Positions 1 to 5,807 of a stretch of DNA of 10,265 nt are shown piece after piece; within the stretch, counting starts at the first letter, position 1; the number at the start of each line of letters is the position of its first letter. The stretch covers positions 1 to 10,265 of the forward strand of contig JAAYIO010000058.1 in NCBI GenBank assembly GCA_012523385.1, read 5' to 3'. The notes under the pieces are model-generated. The model made no database searches, was not told the DNA's origin, and saw nothing but the letters and a program-made list of their open reading frames with translations. The DNA is from Methanomicrobiales archaeon. Lineage in GTDB: Archaea > Halobacteriota > Methanomicrobia > Methanomicrobiales > Methanomicrobiaceae. The translations under genes and the position numbers were made by a program.

Positions 1-53
1 AAAATCTACACACCAAAGAATCTCTCGATGAAACCGCGCTTTATCTGAAATAA
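1..53 (+). CDS. C-terminal tail of a gene entering from the left; possibly tyrosine recombinase-like
   Basis: A frame open from the window edge ends at the TAA at 51-53 and reads NLHTKESLDETALYLK. The ending S-L-D-x-T-x-x-Y resembles the last conserved block of tyrosine recombinases (H-x-S-hydrophobic-x-x-T-x-x-Y, where Tyr is the nucleophile close to the C-terminus). The usual Gly-His before it is not seen. With only 16 residues visible this is a resemblance and not an identification. The other two forward frames also stop within about 50 bases, so even the coding status is uncertain. The AT-rich inverted-repeat segment just downstream would fit an integrated or decayed element, but that is inference. 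Confidence 0.25.
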   Translation, partial: NLHTKESLDETALYLK

Positions 54-678
54 CCCCAATTTTTTATCACTTTTTTAGAAATCTGCTTTGATGGATGCAT
101 CTCGCCAGTGAAAGCACAGCTTTCTCGTAATAATTCAACCAAAAAATGTGATTGGAAATGGAGTTGAACCCTAAGTTTGCCACTTGGTTCATTGAAACGT
201 TTTATGCTCCTAAATCTCCAAAAAAGTCAAAATTAAATTTGATAGTTGGGTTATATTTGAGGGAAAATTGGAACTTTGAGAGGCTAAATTCTAATATCGT
301 CTTAAATTTAAGCCCAAATTTGAAATATTTTGAGAGAGAATTTTTCAAATACCTGGAACTGTTAAATTCTTTTTTGCCAAAATCGGATAAAATTGAGTGA
401 AGTGGCAAACTGAGGTTGAACAAGACCTGCACCGCCACATGCAGAGAGGGCTCATCTCTGATGAAAATCAGCTCGAATTAGTGTGAGAGAGACAAGGGCA
501 CGCATCTGTTCTGCGATGCAACGCAACAAATACTATCTCACGCCGACGCAAAGAATGAGCAAGAAAGCCGTGTTCGCAGTACTCTGCCGGTTGCACACTA
601 TTTTTTCTGCTGCGTATACTCAACTATCCGGAAAGGTGAATATATGGACATAGGCAGAAAACAGGGTGAAAGTGTGCG
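54..678. other. Long stretch without a convincing gene
   Basis: About 625 bases lie between the possible gene tail on the left and the 3' end of the histidine kinase. The part from about 163 to 421 is markedly AT-rich and bounded by inverted repeats (listed separately). An 82-codon frame (152-400, TTG start) and a 78-codon frame on the opposite strand both cover it. Their low-complexity Lys/Asn/Phe/Leu-rich translations look like a by-product of AT richness, and neither has a ribosome-binding site. A 29-codon frame at 397-486 (GTG start, protein begins VKWQTEVEQDLHRHMQRG) has a more protein-like composition and could be the remnant of a gene tail, but nothing recognisable precedes it. From 487 to 678 no gene or RNA is visible. 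Confidence 0.5.
163..421. repeat. AT-rich segment bounded by imperfect inverted repeats (MITE-like)
   Basis: The left arm (163-185) and the right arm (400-421) are inverted copies of each other. AGTTTGCCACTT at 174-185 matches AAGTGGCAAACT at 400-411 perfectly over 12 bases. The outer part (GTTGAACC... against ...GGTTGAAC) continues the match with about two mismatches and one single-base gap. The roughly 214-base interior is much richer in A and T than the flanking genes and contains a perfect 12-base palindrome CTTAAATTTAAG (301-312). No clear target-site duplication is visible outside the arms. This geometry fits a miniature inverted-repeat element or the remnant of an insertion sequence. 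A long-range RNA stem is the alternative. No transposase is recognisable inside. Confidence 0.45.
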
Positions 679-1878
679 TCACACAGTGTGAGGGATATTC
701 CTGCATGCACCATGGGGAATCGTTAAGGAAAACGTCGCTCCTTTGCCCAAGGTGCCGGTTTCTTTGATGGTAATACCGGTAAGCAACAGTATCTCACGGA
801 TGAGATAGAGACCGTATCCCGTATTTGAACCAAAACCTTTCTCAAATATCCGCTCTTTGTTTTCGTCAGATACCCCCCCACCGTCATCCGCAAACATGAG
901 TATGATATTGCCATCGTTATCAGGCACCCAAGTGACCTCCATTGAGATACCGTGGGACCCATGGCGGATACTGTTTTCCATCAGATTAAAGACAACTTTT
1001 TCAAAGAGAGGGTCTGCATAGATTTCCAAATCTCCAGCATTGCATGTGACATTGAGTGCAGAAAGCTCTGTGAACTGGGACACCTTTTTGACAATAGGGC
1101 AGACGCACTGCCATTGAGGTGCCTCCACCCCAATTTCCTGATAATCTCCCGTGAAGCGGATCTGTCGCTCAATTATTTCAGCAATCTTAAACAACTCTGA
1201 TGCATACTCTGCAGCAATTGGTTCTCCCGCTGCAACGGTATCTGCTAAAAGTTCCTTGTAGAGCAGCACCGCCGTAATCTGATTCAGAATGTCATGCCGG
1301 GTGACTGTGGAGAGAAGAGCAAGTTTCAGATTTGTTTTCCGCAGAGTCTCTTCTGCCATCACCAACGAATGATGAGACAGACAACCCTGAACAGACACCG
1401 CAAATTTGCGAATTACATTCCGTAACTGTGCCAGTTCTTCTGCACTGAATGCCTCATCCCTGTTCTGGACATAGATCTTCAGAACACCATAATCTCCCAG
1501 AGGATACAGAGCATACGCCCCTCCCGAAATTCTTTTTTCTGCGATAAGCGGAGTAAATTCAGCATCAAGAGAGGAATAAGAGATGGCCTTTCCATGAGTA
1601 AGCAAAGCAAAGAGAGGGTGGTCGATAGGAAGCGTCACCACATCTGCCATCACCAAAGGATATGCGTAGACACATGTTGCTTCTCCAACGTTCCTTCCAT
1701 TTTTCAGCATATCATTTTTAAGCCAGACTGAGACAAAAGAATAATTCTTCCGGGCTAAAAGGAGACTGCAGAATGCATTACAATTTTCCTGAAGATCAAG
1801 AGAATTCCCGATGGAAAAAGCAAGTTCATTAATGATAGAAAGATTTTTTGAAAAATCAGACACTGGATTAGTCTTCAT
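679..1878 (-). CDS. Soluble GAF-type sensor histidine kinase
   Basis: This is a cytoplasmic sensor kinase that would autophosphorylate on His in response to a signal. From the ATG at 1878 it has 399 residues. About residues 10-165 look like a GAF sensor domain, with no transmembrane segment. The phosphoacceptor helix carries TVTRHDILNQ (His195), an H-box form common in kinases of Methanomicrobiales. The ATPase half has an N-box (NLMENSIRHG), a G1 box (DDGGG) with the following ERIFEKGF, and a G2 box (GSNTGYGLYLI). All catalytic boxes are present, so it is probably active. A GTG at 1896 would add six residues, but neither start has a clear Shine-Dalgarno site. The ATG is chosen because it overlaps the 3' end of the FIST gene by only 11 bases (TTTTATGAAGACTAA), typical of translational coupling. 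No response regulator is adjacent, so its partner is unknown. Confidence 0.88.
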   Translation of the reverse strand: MKTNPVSDFSKNLSIINELAFSIGNSLDLQENCNAFCSLLLARKNYSFVSVWLKNDMLKNGRNVGEATCVYAYPLVMADVVTLPIDHPLFALLTHGKAISYSSLDAEFTPLIAEKRISGGAYALYPLGDYGVLKIYVQNRDEAFSAEELAQLRNVIRKFAVSVQGCLSHHSLVMAEETLRKTNLKLALLSTVTRHDILNQITAVLLYKELLADTVAAGEPIAAEYASELFKIAEIIERQIRFTGDYQEIGVEAPQWQCVCPIVKKVSQFTELSALNVTCNAGDLEIYADPLFEKVVFNLMENSIRHGSHGISMEVTWVPDNDGNIILMFADDGGGVSDENKERIFEKGFGSNTGYGLYLIREILLLTGITIKETGTLGKGATFSLTIPHGACRNIPHTV

Positions 1879-2989
1879 AAAAACGACCCGCCACACTGGT
1901 GAAATTCAGACACTCAACCATCCCGGTACCCATTGAACTAATTTCCCCCAGAGAAAGAATCCCCTCTATCTGAATTGAGGCTGATTTATCTGAGAGTGCC
2001 TCATTTACTGCCTCCAGTTCACGCGAAAATTTCTCCCCGGTGATCAATTTACGTAAGCAACAATTGAACAGAAACAGAACCGTGGGCCTCTCCTGCAAAT
2101 CCTCCGTTACCGCTACTGCGGATGAAACTGCTGCTTCGACAAGGGATTCGTAGGAATATTTTGCAATACGGAAGAGAGCATTCTCGGACACACCACTACC
2201 ACATTCCAGTGAACCGTCAGGCGTAATCCCGGTAACTACCCTACAGACTGATTCAGGAGAATCCGTCTCAAACACCATCGGATAGAACATAATGCATTCT
2301 TCCAGAGTGTTATTGGGATACTGCTGCTGACGTTCCTCTGCTATTATCCTTAAATATTCATCCCGTGGATTCTTCCAGTTGATCTCCTCTACACGATTTA
2401 GATCTGTTGCAGTCAACATCATCGGATCAGAAATCGGAATGAAACCGTGCCGGGCAGCAACCGTGCATTCAAGAGAGAGCACCGCAAAAATAGCTGCATT
2501 ATCAGAGAACACCTCATTTGAAAAGACTGAACGTCGGACGACAAGATCCTCATACCCCAAACCAGACCCAATGTACGTCACCCCGTTCCCAAATAATCCA
2601 TATATCTGCTGGAGGAAATGTGATGAAGCATTTGGGAAGGAAAAATATATCATCACGGTACCATCTTCACCTGCAGAAGGCATCTCTAAATTCTCTACAA
2701 TATCCCGTGGAATATCGTTTGTGGTAAAATTGGGTACAACGAAAGGCCCTGAAGCGCATTGATATCGGCGAATTAATGTACCAGAGTATTTGAGAGTTGT
2801 TCCAACGATCAGAGCGGGAGTTATTCCCCCCATAAATCTGATTCCCGCCTCGCTGAGAACTTTTTGCAACTCTTCAATATCCGGAATATCCTTATCCGCA
2901 AAAAAAAGTGTGAATAGATCGTTATGACCCGTGCTTAGAGACTTTGCAACAACGAGAATATCACTGATATTTGATGAATTGATATACAT
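1868..2989 (-). CDS. FIST-domain signal-sensing protein
   Basis: This is a predicted cytoplasmic sensor of 373 residues with FIST_N (about residues 15-195) followed by FIST_C (about 205-365). The N domain shows the glycine-rich turn GNGVTYIGSGLGYED and a VFSDNAAIFAVLS block. The C domain shows LFNCCLRKLITGEKF and the terminal IEGILSLGEIS...CLNFTSVAGRF block typical of the family. FIST domains are associated with signal transduction and are proposed to bind small ligands such as amino acids; that role is family knowledge. A TTG at 3022 would extend the protein by 11 residues, but it lies about at the expected transcription start. The ATG at 2989 follows a GGGTG that can act as a ribosome-binding site. 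The gene is first in a two-gene unit with the overlapping histidine kinase, which suggests the FIST protein supplies the signal to the kinase. Confidence 0.85.
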   Translation of the reverse strand: MYINSSNISDILVVAKSLSTGHNDLFTLFFADKDIPDIEELQKVLSEAGIRFMGGITPALIVGTTLKYSGTLIRRYQCASGPFVVPNFTTNDIPRDIVENLEMPSAGEDGTVMIYFSFPNASSHFLQQIYGLFGNGVTYIGSGLGYEDLVVRRSVFSNEVFSDNAAIFAVLSLECTVAARHGFIPISDPMMLTATDLNRVEEINWKNPRDEYLRIIAEERQQQYPNNTLEECIMFYPMVFETDSPESVCRVVTGITPDGSLECGSGVSENALFRIAKYSYESLVEAAVSSAVAVTEDLQERPTVLFLFNCCLRKLITGEKFSRELEAVNEALSDKSASIQIEGILSLGEISSMGTGMVECLNFTSVAGRFYED

Positions 2990-3040
2990 GTAATCCAGCA
3001 CCCATTCGATGAGATCTAGCAAGTAATACTATGTTTAATC

Positions 3041-3050
3041 ATTATAAAAA
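3041..3050 (-). promoter_or_regulatory. TATA box for the FIST-kinase unit
   Basis: On the minus strand the sequence reads TTTTTATAAT. It is centred about 56 bases before the ATG at 2989 and would place the transcription start near 3020. That leaves a leader of about 30 bases containing GGGTG. The position argues against the TTG start at 3022. Confidence 0.5.
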
Positions 3051-3136
3051 ATCAATGGAAAAGACACGGGTAGTATCCTGAATGAATCTTATTATTGTTA
3101 CTCTTGGATAAACTACCTAGTAATTCAGAGACCAGC

Positions 3137-3160
3137 AAAAATAAGGAAAAAATAGTAAAA
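3137..3160 (-). terminator. T-rich terminator after nifB
   Basis: Immediately beyond the nifB stop, the minus strand carries three closely spaced T-tracts (TTTTACTATTTTTTCCTTAT and a further T5) with no stem-loop. This is the usual form of an archaeal transcription terminator. It separates nifB from the FIST-kinase unit. Confidence 0.6.
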
Positions 3161-3166
3161 GGTTGT

Positions 3167-4072
3167 TCAGATAGAACTACAGTTCCGATATATCTCATCC
3201 TGCACATCTTTCCCCAGTTTTCCTATGGCATCAGAGCGGCAGCGTGCACAATGCTCCATTTGGCGAATATACGGCGAACAAGCATCATGCATTGCCTTTT
3301 TGTCTCCAAGGGTGGGGGGAGTGATGTGGGAGAATTTATACAGGGGGATTACCGGGATGATATTGAATGTATAGACGCCCATCTGACCCATCTTCTTTGC
3401 AATCTCAACAACATGATGATCATTGATACCGGGGATAAGCACCGTGTTTATCTTTACAAGCATCTTGCGTTCCACTGCCATCTCAATGCCCTTCATCTGC
3501 TGGGCAAGAAGACGTTCTGCCCCTTCACGCCCGTGCAGTTTCTTTCCTTCCCATTCAACAAAGGAGTAGATCTTCTCACCGATTGCAGGGTCAATTGCAT
3601 TTAAGGTTACGGTGACATTTCCAACGTCATACTTTTCGAGGAGGTCAATGGACTCAGGAAGGAGCAGACCGTTTGTAGAAAGGCACTTGATAGGAACAGG
3701 GAATTCCTCTTTTAACAGACGAAGTGTCTCAAAGGTCTCTTTATTGGCAAGCGGATCACCTGGCCCGGCAATGCCGATAACCTTGATGTAGGAGAATTTA
3801 TTCATCACCTCGCGAACCAAAACAAGGGCTTGTTCAGGAGAAAGTACCTTACTGCAAACGCCAGGGCGGCTTTCATTGACACAATCAAAGTCACGGACAC
3901 AGTAATTGCACTGAATGTTGCATTTTGGCGCAACGGCAAGATGCATTCTCCCAAATTTATGGCATGCATCTTTGCTGTAGCATGGGTGTTCCTGAATCCT
4001 CCTGAGGACGTCTGGGTCATACGGGATCTCTTTCCCGTCAACCATTGCAGTGGGATATTCGCCGGATGTCAT
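3167..4072 (-). CDS. nifB: NifB, nitrogenase cofactor radical SAM enzyme (stand-alone archaeal form)
   Basis: NifB fuses two [4Fe-4S] units and inserts a carbide from S-adenosylmethionine to make the 8Fe core (NifB-co) of the nitrogenase cofactor. The 301-residue protein has the radical SAM cluster motif C51-x3-C55-x2-C58 in APKCNIQCNYCVRDFDC. It is preceded by the family signature HPCYSKDACHKFGRMHLA (C31, C37) and followed by C64. A conserved AGPGDPLAN is at about 102-110, C130 lies in IKCLSTNG, and the C-terminal C275-x2-C278 motif sits in HCARCRSDAIG. These Cys residues match those used for the SAM cluster and the two substrate clusters. The C-terminal NifX/NafY-like domain of many bacterial NifB proteins is absent, as is usual in methanogens. 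It starts with ATG, has no clear Shine-Dalgarno site, and has a candidate promoter close upstream. No nifHDK or nifE/N genes are in the window. Confidence 0.93.
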   Translation of the reverse strand: MTSGEYPTAMVDGKEIPYDPDVLRRIQEHPCYSKDACHKFGRMHLAVAPKCNIQCNYCVRDFDCVNESRPGVCSKVLSPEQALVLVREVMNKFSYIKVIGIAGPGDPLANKETFETLRLLKEEFPVPIKCLSTNGLLLPESIDLLEKYDVGNVTVTLNAIDPAIGEKIYSFVEWEGKKLHGREGAERLLAQQMKGIEMAVERKMLVKINTVLIPGINDHHVVEIAKKMGQMGVYTFNIIPVIPLYKFSHITPPTLGDKKAMHDACSPYIRQMEHCARCRSDAIGKLGKDVQDEIYRNCSSI

Positions 4073-4095
4073 TAGATAGCCAGTTTGTTACAGAT

Positions 4096-4105
4096 GAATA
4101 ATAAA
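4096..4105 (-). promoter_or_regulatory. Candidate TATA box for nifB
   Basis: The minus strand reads GTTTATTATT about 25-30 bases before the nifB ATG, which would give a very short leader or a leaderless transcript. That agrees with the lack of a ribosome-binding site. It lies back to back with the promoter of the divergent lipoprotein gene. Confidence 0.4.
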
Positions 4106-4145
4106 CATTTGGTAACTATGCAACAGCACCAGGAGACAAACGTAG

Positions 4146-4152
4146 TATATAT
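4146..4152 (+). promoter_or_regulatory. TATA box for the lipoprotein gene
   Basis: GTATATATC lies about 23-25 bases before the ATG at 4172, so transcription would begin at or next to the start codon (leaderless). No Shine-Dalgarno site precedes the gene, which fits. Confidence 0.5.
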
Positions 4153-4171
4153 CTATTAACGGATCTCTATT

Positions 4172-4702
4172 ATGAACCAAAAAAGACCGTTACTATTCCT
4201 TATATCAGCACTCATTCTCGGTGCATTCATGTGTGGATGTACCACAACCGATGGTCCTATTGTACCGACACCCATAAACACTCCGGTTCCCACCATGCAA
4301 GAACCATGGCCCGTAGCCGATCCCATCATTATTAAATCAGAGAATGTGCCGAACTACAAGACCGAGATCCGGGCATCTCCTATGAACAATGTATTGGGTC
4401 TCTATGTCAGCCTTGACATTGATGCTAAAGGGACAGGGAGCAATATGGCAAGTGAGGGAGACAATCTCTTCATAGTCGGCTTTGCCTACAACTATGCAGC
4501 AGTGCCGAAGGACTTTACCATCACGTCCTATAAAGACGTCACCTCATCGGGCATTCCGTATAAATCAATGACAGACCGTATCTATCCGATGAATAAAAAG
4601 TCATATCCTCTCGATGTCATCGGACTGAAAGACGGGATGCAGATCAATCCCTCTGAACCCTATAACTATGGTGCCATCATCATGCTCAGAGATGAAATGT
4701 AA
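4172..4702 (+). CDS. Small secreted lipoprotein of unknown function
   Basis: This 176-residue protein is not recognised as a member of a named family. The N-terminus is a lipoprotein signal: basic start (MNQKR), hydrophobic core (PLLFLISALILGAF), then the lipobox-like M-C-G-C, giving lipidation at Cys23. A threonine/proline-rich linker follows (about 24-45, including VPTPINTPVPT), typical of archaeal exported proteins tethered at the membrane. The remaining ~130 residues look like one compact domain rich in beta-prone segments, including KDFTITSYKDVTSSGIPY and a C-terminal YNYGAIIMLRDEM, with no cysteines. It stands alone between its own promoter and a T-tract terminator. Extracellular location is well supported; function is unknown. 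Confidence 0.75.
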   Translation: MNQKRPLLFLISALILGAFMCGCTTTDGPIVPTPINTPVPTMQEPWPVADPIIIKSENVPNYKTEIRASPMNNVLGLYVSLDIDAKGTGSNMASEGDNLFIVGFAYNYAAVPKDFTITSYKDVTSSGIPYKSMTDRIYPMNKKSYPLDVIGLKDGMQINPSEPYNYGAIIMLRDEM

Positions 4703-4720
4703 TAATTATCCTCAGAAAAT

Positions 4721-4729
4721 CTCTTTTTT
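4721..4729 (+). terminator. T-tract terminator after the lipoprotein gene
   Basis: CTCTTTTTT lies about 20 bases beyond the stop codon at 4700-4702 and carries six consecutive T. There is no stem upstream, as is common for archaeal terminators. Confidence 0.5.
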
Positions 4730-5111
4730 GGCTGTCCGCGTTAATATTACATCGGGGTTCGGGGCGAACATCCCCACGGAGAAATATCCAGTAAACGCCG
4801 GATAATCCACCCTGAACATATGTAGCTTGAGTGTATGCCTTTCCCCAATCTGGAGAATGAACATCAAAAGCCAATGTTTGATGTATTTCGGGAGATGAAA
4901 CAAAGAACCCAGCCAATATAAGATGGTATCCCATGAAAAGCGGCACAATCACACTCATTTGAACGTAACATCTGCCTCATTTACGAAAGAGATAACAGGA
5001 TTCTGAAATGGATAGACGGCATTTCGCATTTTTCTCCTATGACCTCGATAACTTTCGCCCTGCACGGATAAACGATAAAAGGCGTCTCGGGAAAATCTAT
5101 CACAACAAGAC
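4730..5111. other. Intergenic stretch, no convincing gene
   Basis: About 380 bases lie between the lipoprotein and the HNH gene. A hairpin with GTTCG/CGAAC (4757-4761 and 4765-4769, GGG loop), extended by GGG/CCC past a two-base bulge, lies at 4754-4774. Two overlapping minus-strand frames (ending at 4686 and 4712) are open for about 80-90 codons, but neither has a ribosome-binding site or a recognisable motif. They could be a decayed gene. A plus-strand frame from 5008 runs on past 5112 and overlaps the HNH gene in another frame. A weak TATA-like GATAAAAGG (5074-5081) sits about 35 bases before the HNH start. Confidence 0.4.
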
Positions 5112-5501
5112 ATGGCCCAGCCAAAACAAGCAATCGAAATTCAACGTAGCCTATCTTCATTTGATACCGGAGGCACACCGCCCTGCAGGGACATGCCCGG
5201 GAAAAATGCATACCGCCGTCTCTGCTACTCCTGCCCCTATGCTGAGCGCAGGGAAGATATACTTTTCTGTAAGCGTCATTTGATAATCGTTACCGTGCGG
5301 GACAAATACGGTCTGAAAGAATGGAAACAGCTCAGGGAAGTCATTCTGATACGGGATGAACACCAATGCAGGCTTTGCGGCGCTGAAGAGTATCTCCACA
5401 TTCATCACAGAGATAGCGACCCAACCAATGACAAACCGGATAACCTCATCACCCTCTGCGAACAGTGCCATTCGCGTGTTCATGCACATAACGTCCGATA
5501 G
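5112..5501 (+). CDS. HNH endonuclease-like protein with an N-terminal Cys cluster
   Basis: This is a 129-residue protein with a C-terminal HNH (beta-beta-alpha metal) nuclease fold. C86-x2-C89 (HQCRLCG) and C116-x2-C119 (LCEQCH) form the structural zinc site. HIHHRDSDPTNDKPDNL supplies the catalytic His99 region and the central Asn111, and H120/H124 close the motif. The N-terminal half has C25, C38-x2-C41 and C53, a likely second metal-binding knuckle. The ATG at 5112 is the first plausible start in frame, with no strong ribosome-binding site. HNH proteins of this size occur in restriction, mobile-element and repair settings. No methyltransferase or phage gene is adjacent, so its job here is unknown. 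It ends just before the structured element at 5538-5724. Confidence 0.82.
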   Translation: MAQPKQAIEIQRSLSSFDTGGTPPCRDMPGKNAYRRLCYSCPYAERREDILFCKRHLIIVTVRDKYGLKEWKQLREVILIRDEHQCRLCGAEEYLHIHHRDSDPTNDKPDNLITLCEQCHSRVHAHNVR

Positions 5502-5525
5502 GTGTGCAAACCATTTCTTCAGGAA

Positions 5526-5558
5526 AGGAGGGTGTAGGTGAATCTGACTGAATCCTGA
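5526..5558 (+). other. Strong Shine-Dalgarno site with a six-codon reading frame
   Basis: AGGAGGGTG at 5526-5534 is the best Shine-Dalgarno match in this part of the window. Six bases beyond AGGAGG lies GTG (5538-5540), opening a frame of only MNLTES before TGA (5556-5558). No longer gene begins at suitable spacing. It may be a leader-peptide-like element for the foldable stretch that follows, the relic of a lost gene, or chance. Confidence 0.3.
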
Positions 5559-5608
5559 CATATTCTTTTGATAGCCCGGGAAGATATGAGAAGAGATCGT
5601 AGCATTAT

Positions 5609-5724
5609 GACACCTCACTATGCTCAGTCGTCGCATTCGGTGTGCTGCTTCGGTTGCTGTGGCGAAAGCGGTAGGCAAAAGAACCGATGTCACACACCCC
5701 ATATTTTCCCGGCCTCTCTTTTTT
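5609..5724 (+). ncRNA. Structured element with alternative stems and a T6 tract
   Basis: The RNA of the plus strand could form a multi-part hairpin. GGTGTG (5639-5644) pairs with CACACC (5693-5698). After an internal loop, TCGGTT (5650-5655) pairs with AACCGA (5682-5687). Inside that, 5657-5663 pairs with 5668-5674 around a GAAA tetraloop (5664-5667), with one G-G mismatch and two G-U pairs. The same GGTGT can instead pair with ACACC at 5610-5614, enclosing an ATGC/GCAT stem (5620-5623 with 5633-5636). The two folds exclude each other. Six T follow at 5719-5724. A TATA-like sequence for the next gene comes only after that, so this may be a separate short RNA or the 3' part of the HNH transcript. 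Known riboswitch classes are not recognised. A 51-codon Cys-rich frame (5586-5741) also crosses it. Confidence 0.35.
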
Positions 5725-5727
5725 CGG

Positions 5728-5737
5728 ATAAAATAAA
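5728..5737 (+). promoter_or_regulatory. Candidate TATA box for the chagasin-like gene
   Basis: ATAAAATAAA lies about 75 bases before the ATG at 5808. It would give a leader of about 50 bases. A weaker alternative, CATTTATCAATC (about 5769-5780), would give a leader of about 10 bases. No Shine-Dalgarno site precedes the gene in either case. Confidence 0.35.
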
Positions 5738-5807
5738 TTGAGTGCAAAGAGGATCGTAATTATCGCTTCATTTATCAATCATCTCGCCAATATTCCACTG
5801 AACGATT

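Noticed and set aside
152..400. 82-codon frame over the AT-rich segment
   Set aside because: TTG start, no ribosome-binding site, low-complexity composition, and the opposite strand is equally open; explained by AT richness within the inverted-repeat segment.
3095..3604. 169-codon plus-strand frame
   Set aside because: Antisense to nifB and its terminator; no recognisable domain.
4742..4750. TAATATTAC, identical to the rolling-circle nick site of geminiviruses, followed by a GC-rich hairpin
   Set aside because: No replication initiator of the rolling-circle type nearby, the motif is not in the loop of the hairpin, and a nine-base AT-rich match is expected by chance.
5157..5747. 196-codon minus-strand frame
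   Set aside because: It runs antisense to the HNH gene, whose metal-binding motif is unmistakable, and then across the foldable intergenic region; no family motif in its own translation.
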